Source: Odontesthes bonariensis
Taxonomy: Eukaryota; Chordata; Actinopteri; Atheriniformes; Atherinopsidae
Length of the DNA stretch: 64,000 nucleotides
Reading direction: 5' to 3'
Assembly (NCBI RefSeq): GCF_027942865.1
Contig: NC_134516.1
Span: 25,565,322-25,629,321, forward strand
This document shows, in pieces, positions 56,426 through 64,000 of this stretch (positions are counted from its first letter, which is position 1; the number at the start of each line of letters is the position of its first letter). A program made the position numbers and the translations under genes. A model generated the notes under the pieces. The model ran no database searches, had not been told where the DNA came from, and saw nothing but the letters and a program-made list of their open reading frames with translations.

Positions 56426-56977
56426 ATTTTTCCAGTCTGGGACATTGGACAAAGAGGTGGTAGACTGTCTCTGACCGAGGGCAGAACGGACAGGAGACAT
56501 CCAATGGAGGATCGTACATGGGGCCATAGCTACAAACAGGTATCTGGTGCACCTCGATCCTGGCACAGGGGATGGCTGTCCGTTCTGCCCTCGGTCAGAG
56601 ACAGTCTACCACCTCTTTGTCCAATGTCCCAGACTGGAGGCGCTGTTCAGACAGCTGCAGAGGTGGTTTCAGGGGTTAAGTGAGGGTTTCTCCTCCAGCC
56701 TGTTCATCTTTGGGCCACATTATTGTGCAAGGAGGAAGGCTGTACTTCAGTTGATTAAAGGGATAATCCGGAGTAAAATGCACTTTAGATCCATTTACGG
56801 GATGTTGGGAGTACATATATTGAGTTGACATCAAAATCATGTCATTCGGATGTGTTCTGAGAATTTCGATTTGACCGTTTTTAGCCAAAAGTCGTTAGCC
56901 TGGAAGTGAGAGAGGCATATCATGTCACCGCTACAAAACTCTATTTTTATACCTCTTCTACAGCTCCAAACAAAATA
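56426..56977 (+). repeat. Right-arm B unit, truncated copy with fold-back
   Basis: It starts with the 62-bp fold-back (56432-56493 versus 56576-56637), as in the left arm. A zf-RVT fragment reads on the plus strand at 56547-56828. Confidence 0.85.
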
Positions 56978-57545
56978 ACACTTACGTGGTAGTGAGTAGA
57001 GGGTCCCTAAAGCCAAACCGAAGTGTCCCGAGGTCTTCATGTGGTCGGATATAGAGTCCAGAATGAATTTAATCAAGCCAGTACCTTTCCGGAAATGTTG
57101 CTGCTGCAGCTGCTGCTGAAGACCGTGGTGAAGTTGGTTTGATGTTGGATATTGGACAGATATTCAAAATAAGGAAATAAGGTGTCTTTTTTTTCAAACC
57201 TGCTTTTAAACATGTATAGCACTTTGTGCTACATGTTAATGTATGAAAAGTGCTTTATAAATAAAGTTTGATTTGATTTTGACCAGAGGCCCTACGGGTG
57301 GGGCGAGAAGCCTGTCTGCGTCTGCGTCTTCTAGAATAGAAAAATACTTTATCCATCCCCCAATGGGGGAAATTTAAATGAGTCAAGTAGCTCAAAAAGA
57401 AATGATTATTATTTACAATGATTGTATATCAAAATATTATATATAATACTAGATTCTCCGAAATGTTGGGTATGCATCATGAGGTTACTACTCATATTCA
57501 AACTACCCAAGATGCAACGTAACGTGACGTCGCTGATCGGTCTCA

Positions 57546-57957
57546 CTTAGCATGTAGCAGTAGCATCAACAGATCCCTGATCAGGGTTTTGTGAGTCCGG
57601 GACTGCAGAGCTGTAGCTTCAGCTTCAGACATTCAGGCAGGTTTACTCTGCAAAGATTCCCTTTCTTTCCTTCAGCTGCTTTGATGTTTTAAATCATCAG
57701 GCTTTTTCTCTTAACGATTCCCTGTTATATTTTGGTGGGATAGCAGCACACCCACTATGCGCTTGGTAATCACAAAGAGTGACGCCACACTTGTGCTGAC
57801 AGAGGAAGTGTGCTTATGGAAGATGAGCCAGATGCAGACAGATGTTTTCTACCTGTGGACACGTAATCAGAACCAGAATTTATTGCCAAGTAGGTTTGCA
57901 CTTACAAGGAATCTGACTTGGTGTCGTTGGTGCAGACGATATAGATATATATACAGA

Positions 57958-58030
<73 letters not shown>

Positions 58031-58131
58031 GATCTATATAAAAGGTTGGACCTCCCAAAACCTGCTCTCCAGTCATCGACCCACACAAACCCCTGATCAA
58101 GGATCTGTTGATGCTACTGCTACATGCTAAG
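57546..58131. repeat. Inverted-repeat segment with TATC microsatellite in R1
   Basis: Ends CTTAGCATGTAGCAGTAGC, inverted at the other side, flanked by TCA on both sides. The TATC run (57958-58032) is about twice as long as in the left-arm units. Confidence 0.75.
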
Positions 58132-58747
58132 TCATGGACAGAAACTGCTACATTTTTCAGTAAAACTGACCAACATGAATAACGGATTCATTCTCTGGAA
58201 AATCAATAACGGAGTGAAATAATGTTTTCAGTTCCACAATTGTGTGATGACAACAGCACAGAAATGTTATGACATCACAAAAGCAATATTCACAAGATGG
58301 AATGTCATAGATGACATCACAGCGATGTCATCAGTGACATCACCGTGATGTTATCATAGATGACATCACTGTGATGTTATCATAGATGACATCACAAAAT
58401 GATATCTCCAGAGTTTATAAATAGAACCCCCTCCTCAAGATGTATACTAGCTTGCCTGCTTGCTTGCCCGCTTGTTCGCCCGCTTAGTTGTAGCTTGCTC
58501 GCACGCTTGAGCTTGCCCGCTTGCTCGCCCGCTTGCTCGCCCGCTTGCTCGCCCGCATGGTCGCCCGCTTGAGCTCGCCCGCTTGGTTGCCCGCTTGCTT
58601 GCCCGCTTGTTCGCCTGCTTGAGCTCGCACGCTTTGCCGCTTGTTCGCCCGCTTGCTCGCTCGCTCGCTCACTACTTGTTAGTAATTTGTCCTAACAAGT
58701 AGACGTTACGTGATCGAGATTCATGCTGCACAATCTTTCCAACAGTC

Positions 58748-59252
58748 ATGGTATCTCTTTTGTTAGTAACAGTTAGTAAGATGGCGCCAGTGTGTGAGGC
58801 GCTCTGTCAGCCGTTCCGACTTTTGTGTGTTTTTATACTGTTTGTACTATGTGTTACACATCATGTTGACTGCCTGACGGTGTATAGTCGCCAAACGTTG
58901 CTTGAACTGAGAATTTCCGCCAAAGATTGGCGCAATTCAGATCGCGATGGCCATCAAAATCTGCCTCCTTTCCATTCCATTAAAAAGCAGGCAGCATAAA
59001 GTTAAACCAGAGCCCTGGTTGAATGAAACAACTCGCAATGCGAGACAGGTGTGTCGCAGAGCTGAGCGCAAGTGGAATAAGGATAAACTGGAAGTGTCTC
59101 TGCAAATATTGGGTGACTGTTGGCGTCGATATCAGTCCTCTGTGAAAGAGGCCAAAAGAAAATATTTCTCTGATCTTATTGCTTCAAATTCCCACAAACC
59201 TCTTGTGTTTTTTAAAGTTTTAAATTCTGAGTTTTCTGAGTGTTTTATTTGA
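58748..59252 (+). pseudogene. L2-type LINE fragments in R1
   Basis: Plus-strand counterpart of 27600-28104: ORF start (58748-58999) with AAGATGGCGCC just inside it, a YY1-like motif, then the overlapping linker piece (58947-59252). Confidence 0.75.
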
Positions 59253-59599
59253 CATTTTGTACTGGATGTTCGTTGATACTACTCCGCCACCGCTAAGAAA
59301 ATAGTGCGAGCGTGAACGAGCTGCCAAATAAAACACGACAGAAGCAACTTTTCGCAACGAAATTTGATTTGGATTACCAGTGCACACCAGTAACCACTCC
59401 GGTGAGTTGATTATTTTGAAAACGGACGTTTATGGCAAACAGTCAAGACAGCCCCTCAGGCATCGCCAACATTACAGGCACGACTACAGGAGAAGACAAA
59501 CTCAGAAATGGACATGAAGAAACCATTGAAGGACCGAAAGGATCCTTCTGCTGAAGGACTTGCAGATACTTCTGACCAAAAGGATCCTTTTCTCTCTAT

Positions 59600-60073
59600 C
59601 TCCTCAGCATTAAAGTTGGGAACCTGCGCACCCTGGTAGGTTTAAAGGCATCAAAGTGGACAGAGTTTTTTGGTATGGGACCTTCCCCTGAAGGCTGTTG
59701 GCGGTCCCTGTACAAACCTCCTGTTGACAAACGGACAGGAAACATCCAGTGGAGGATCGTACATGGGGCCATAGCTACAAACAGGTATCTGGTGCACCTC
59801 GATCCTGGCACAGGGGATGGCTGTCCGTTCTGCCCTCGGTCAGAGACAGTCTACCACCTCTTTGTCCACTGTCCCAGACTGGAGGCGCTGTTCAGACAGC
59901 TGCAGAGGTGGTTTCAGGGGTTAAGTGAGGGTTTCTCCTCCAGCCTGTTCATCTTTGGGCCACATTATTGTGCAAGGAGGAAGGCTGTACTTCAGTTGAT
60001 TAAAGGGATAATCCGGAGTAAAATGCATTTTAGATCCATTTACGGGATGTTGGGAGTACATATGTTGAGTTGA
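59600..60073 (+). pseudogene. Tx1/L1-type LINE zf-RVT fragment in R1
   Basis: 132-codon frame from 59675 with RIVHGAIATNRYLVHLDPGT and CPFCPRSETVYHLFVHCPRL. The RT is absent. Similarity begins near 59610 (KLGNLRTLVGLKASKWTEFF). Confidence 0.75.
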
Positions 60074-61202
60074 CATCAAAATCATGTCATTCGGATGTGT
60101 TCTGAGAATTTCGATTTGACCGTTTTTAGCCAAAGGTCGTTAGCCTGGAAGTGAGAGAGGCATATCATGTCACCGCTACAAAACGCTATTTTTATACCTC
60201 TTCTACAGCTCCAAACAACATAACACTTACGTGGTAGTGAGTAGAGGGTCCCTAAAGCCAAACCGAAGTGTCCCGAGGTCTTCATGTGGTCGGATATAGA
60301 GTCCAGAATGAATTTAATCAACCCAGTACCTTTCCGGAAATGTTGCTGCTGCAGCTGCTGCTGAAGACCGTGGTGAAGTTGGTTTGATATTGGATATTGG
60401 ACAGATATTCAAAATAAGGAAATAAGGTCTCTTTTTTTTCAAACCTGCTTTTAAACATGTATAGCACTTTGTGCTACATGTTAATGTATGAAAAGTGCTT
60501 TATAAATAAAGTTTGATTTGATTTTGACCAGAGGCCCTACGGGTGGGGCGAGAAGCCTGTCTGCGTCTGCGTCTTCTAGAATAGAAAAATACTTTATCCA
60601 TCCCCCAATGGGGGAAATTTAAATGAGTCAAGTAGCTCAAAAAGAAATGATTATTATTTACAATGATTGTATATCAAAATATTATATATAATACTAGATT
60701 CTCCGAAATGTTGGGTATGCATCATGAGGTTACTACTCATATTCAAACTACCCAAGATGCAACGTAACGTGACGTCGCTGATCGGTCTCACTTAGTATGT
60801 AGCAGTAGCATCAACAGATCCCTGATCAGGGTTTTGTGAGTCCGGGACTGCAGAGCTGTAGCTTCAGCTTCAGACATTCAGGCAGGTTTACTCTGCAAAG
60901 ATTCCCTTTCTTTCCTTCAGCTGCTTTGATGTTTTAAATCATCAGGCTTTTTCTCTTAACGATTCCCTGTTATATTTTGGTGGGATAGCAGCACACCCAC
61001 TATGCGCTTGGTCATCACAAAGAGTGACGCGACACTTGTGCTGACAGAGGAAGTGTGCTTATGGAAGATGAGCCAGATGCAGACAGATGTTTTCTACCTG
61101 TGGACACGTAATCAGAACCAAAATTTATTGCCAAGTAGGTTTGCACTTACAAGGAATCTGACTTGGTGTCGTTGGTGCAGACGATATAGATATATATACA
61201 GA

Positions 61203-61271
<69 letters not shown>

Positions 61272-62002
61272 GATCTATATAAAAGGTTGGACCTCCCAAA
61301 ACCTGCTCTCCAGTCATCGACCCACACAAACCCCTGATCAAGGATCTGTTGATGCTACTGCTACATGCTAAGTCATGGACAGAAACTGCGACATTTTTCA
61401 GTAAAACTGACCAACATGAATAACGGATTCATTCTCTGGAAAATCAATAACGGAGTGAAATAATGTTTTCAGTTCCACAATTGTGTGATGACAACAGCAC
61501 AGAAATGTTATGACATCACAAAAGCAATATTCACAAGATGGAATGTCATAGATGACATCACAGCGATGTCATCAGTGACATCAATGTGATGTTATCATAG
61601 ATGACATCACTGTGATGTTATCATAGATGACATCACTGTGATGTTATCATAGATGACATCACAAAATGATATCTCCAGAGTTTATAAATAGAACCCCCTC
61701 CTCAAGATGTATACTAGCTTGCCTGCTTGCTTGCCCGCTTGTTCGCCCGCTTAGTTGTAGCTTGCTCGCACGCTTGAGCTTGCCCGCTTGCTCGCCCGCT
61801 TGCTCGCCCGCATGGTCGCCCGCTTGAGCTCGCCCGCTTGGTTGCCCGCTTGCTCGCCCGCTTGTTCGCCTGCTTGAGCTCGCACGCTTTGCCGCTTGTT
61901 CGCCCGCTTGCTCGCTCGCTCGCTCACTACTTGTTAGTAATTTGTCCTAACAAGTAGACGTTACGTGATCGAGATTCATGCTGCACAATCTTTCCAACAG
62001 TC

Positions 62003-62507
62003 ATGGTATCTCTTTTGTTAGTAACAGTTAGTAAGATGGCGCCAGTGTGTGAGGCGCTCTGTCAGCCGTTCCGACTTTTGTGTGTTTTTATACTGTTTGT
62101 ACTATGTGTTGCACATCATGTTGACTGCCTGACGGTGTATAGTCGGCAAACGTTGCTTGAACTGAGAATTTCCGCCAAAGATTGGCGCAATTCAGATCGC
62201 GATGGCCATCAAAATCTGCCTCCTTTCCATTCCATTAAAAAGCAGGCAACATAAAGTTAAACCAGAGCCCTGGTTGAATGAAACAACTCGCAATGCGAGA
62301 CAGGTGTGTCGCAGAGCTGAGCGTAAGTGGAATAAGGATAAACTGGAAGTGTCTCTGCCAATATTGGGTGACTGTTGGCGTCGATATCAGTCCTCTGTGA
62401 AAGAGGCCAAAAGAAAATATTTCTCTGATCTTATTGCTTCAAATTCCCACAAACCTCTTGTGTTTTTTAAAGTTTTAAATTCTGAGTTTTCTGAGTGTTT
62501 TATTTGA
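62003..62507 (+). pseudogene. L2-type LINE fragments in R2
   Basis: Same two pieces as in R1, with a few substitutions (for example SLPILGDC for SLQILGDC). Confidence 0.75.
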
Positions 62508-62859
62508 CATTTTGTACTGGATGTTCGTTGATACTACTCCGCCACCGCTAAGAAAATAGTGCGAGCGTGAACGAGCTGCCAAATAAAACACGACAGAAGC
62601 AACTTTTCGCAACGAAATTTGATTTGGATTACCAGTGCACACCAGTAACCACTCCGGTGAGTTGATTATTTTGAAGACGGACGTTTATGGCAAACAGTCA
62701 AGACAGCCCCTCAGGCATCGCCAACATTACAGGCACGACTACAGGAGAAGACAAACTCAGAAATGGACATGAAGAAACCATTGAAGGACCGAAAGGATCC
62801 TTCTGCTGAAGGACTGGCAGATACTTCTGACCAAAAGGATCCTTTTCTCTCTATCTCCT

Positions 62860-63328
62860 CAGCATTAAAGTTGGGAACCTGCGCACCCTGGTAGGTTTAA
62901 AGGCATCAAAGTGGACAGAGTTTTTTGGCATGGGACCTTCCCCTGAAGGCTGTTGGCGGTCCCTGTACAAACCTCCTGTTGACAAACGGACAGGACACAT
63001 CCAGTGGAGGATCGTACATGGGGCCATAGCTACAAACAGGTATCTGGTGCACCTCGATCCTGGCACAGGGGATGGCTGTCCGTTCTGCCCTCGGTCAGAG
63101 ACACTCTACCACCTCTTTGTCCAATGTCCCAGACTGGAGGCGCTGTTCAGACAGCTGCAGAGGTGGTTTCAGGGGTTAAGTGAGGGTTTCTCCTCCAGCC
63201 TGTTCATCTTTGGGCCACATTATTGTGCAAGGAGGAAGGCTGTACTTCAGTTGATTAAAGGGATAATCCGGAGTAAAATGCACTTTAGATCCATTTACGG
63301 GATGTTGGGAGTACATATGTTGAGTTGA
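62860..63328 (+). pseudogene. Tx1/L1-type LINE zf-RVT fragment in R2
   Basis: 132-codon frame from 62930, nearly identical to 59675-60073. Confidence 0.75.
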
Positions 63329-63478
63329 CATCAAAATCATGTCATTCGGATGTGTTCTGAGAATTTCGATTTGACCGTTTTTAGCCAAAAGTCGTTAGCC
63401 TGGAAGTGAGAGAGGCATATCATGTCACCGGTACAAAACGCTATTTTTATACCTCTTCTACAGCTCCAAACAACATAA

Positions 63479-64000
63479 CACTTACGTGGTAGTGAGTAGA
63501 GGGTCCCTAAAGCCAAACCGAAGTGTCCCGAGGTCTTCATGTGGTCGGATATAGAGTCCAGAATGAATTTAATCAAGCCAGTACCTTTCCGGAAATGTTG
63601 CTGCTGCAGCTGCTGCTGAAGACCGTGGTGAAGTTGGTTTGATGTTGGATATTGGACAGATATTCAAAATAAGGAAATAAGGTGTCTTTTTTTTCAAACC
63701 TGCTTTTAAACATGTATAGCACTTTGTGCTACATGTTAATGTATGAAAAGTGCTTTATAAATAAAGTTTGATTTGATTTTGATCAGAGGCCCTACGGGTG
63801 GGGCGAGAAGCCTGTCTGCGTCTGCGTCTTCTAGAATAGAAAAATACTTTATCCATCCCCCAATGGGGGAAATTTAAATGAGTCAAGTAGCTCAAAAAGA
63901 AATGATTATTATTTACAATGATTGTATATCAAAATATTATATATAATACTAGATTCTCCGAAATGTTGGGTATGCATCATGAGGTTACTACTCATATTCA
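63479..64000 (+). repeat. Right-arm B unit, third copy cut by the window end
   Basis: It begins a further unit identical in order to R1 and R2. The tandem array continues beyond the window. Confidence 0.85.

Larger units (their letters stand above)
56978..60223 (+). repeat. Right-arm 3.2-kb tandem unit (block B), copy R1
   Basis: Full unit of about 3245 bp. On the plus strand it carries the LINE-like tail, the GATA-bearing inverted-repeat segment (57546-58131), the GC-rich minisatellite (58450-58675), the L2-type pieces (58748-59252) and the zf-RVT piece (59600-60073). Confidence 0.85.
60224..63478 (+). repeat. Right-arm 3.2-kb tandem unit (block B), copy R2
   Basis: Full unit of 3255 bp with the same order as R1. 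It includes the inverted-repeat segment (60791-61372) with its TATC run at 61203-61273, the GC-rich minisatellite (61710-61930), L2-type pieces (62003-62507) and the zf-RVT piece (62860-63328). Confidence 0.85.

Overview
The window looks like repeat-rich nuclear DNA of a ray-finned (teleost) fish. The evidence is a TRIM-type coiled-coil plus PRY/SPRY coding block, vertebrate-type tRNA genes, GT-AG introns, and a fish-style mixture of DNA transposons, MITEs, LINE fragments, a Penelope-type GIY-YIG fragment, a Ty1/copia element and an endogenous retroviral env relic. I see no ordinary intact host protein-coding gene. Almost everything codable is transposon-derived, a multigene-family fragment, or a relic.

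Layout. 0-5.7 kb: a GIY-YIG fragment (minus strand), a 5'-truncated TRIM/PRY-SPRY block (minus) and a TTAA-type MITE. 5.73-13.76 kb: an 8-kb DNA transposon with long terminal inverted repeats (TIRs) and two convergent spliced genes. The plus-strand gene encodes a zinc ribbon plus a DDE integrase. The minus-strand gene encodes a zinc ribbon plus a HECT ubiquitin ligase; I could trace it through 14 exons with consistent phases to a 692-residue protein. Both proteins appear to begin in the TIRs with the same 14-residue leader and then read into related zinc-ribbon exons. This is the most interesting system in the window. 13.76-23.5 kb: a duplicated degenerate tRNA cluster (Gln, Val, Asp-like), LINE fragments, a C2H2 zinc-finger fragment, a deleted PIF/Harbinger element and a THAP exon.

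23.5-37.3 kb and 50.76-64 kb are two arms of a large inverted duplication. Each arm is built from a 3.2-kb tandem unit (block B, with pieces of two unrelated LINEs), an unclassified 1.7-kb repeat (block A), and a 39-bp minisatellite (block M) whose unit contains a CCAAT/NF-Y-type motif. Both arms share the same unusual 62-bp fold-back at the B/A junction, so they derive from one ancestral structure. The first left-arm B unit carries two later transposon insertions whose empty sites can be read in the sister units.

The 13-kb spacer between the arms holds hAT fragments, a young and apparently intact copia retrotransposon (38.2-42.8 kb) whose primer-binding site matches the anticodon arm of initiator tRNA-Met, a 54-bp minisatellite, a tRNA-Thr, a broken env relic, a broken THAP/DDE transposase, another TTAA-type MITE, and a tRNA-Ser/Ala cluster. 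The right-arm breakpoint cuts a tRNA-Ser copy at its anticodon. All boundaries and splice sites were read by eye; family names come from recognising motifs, not from searches.
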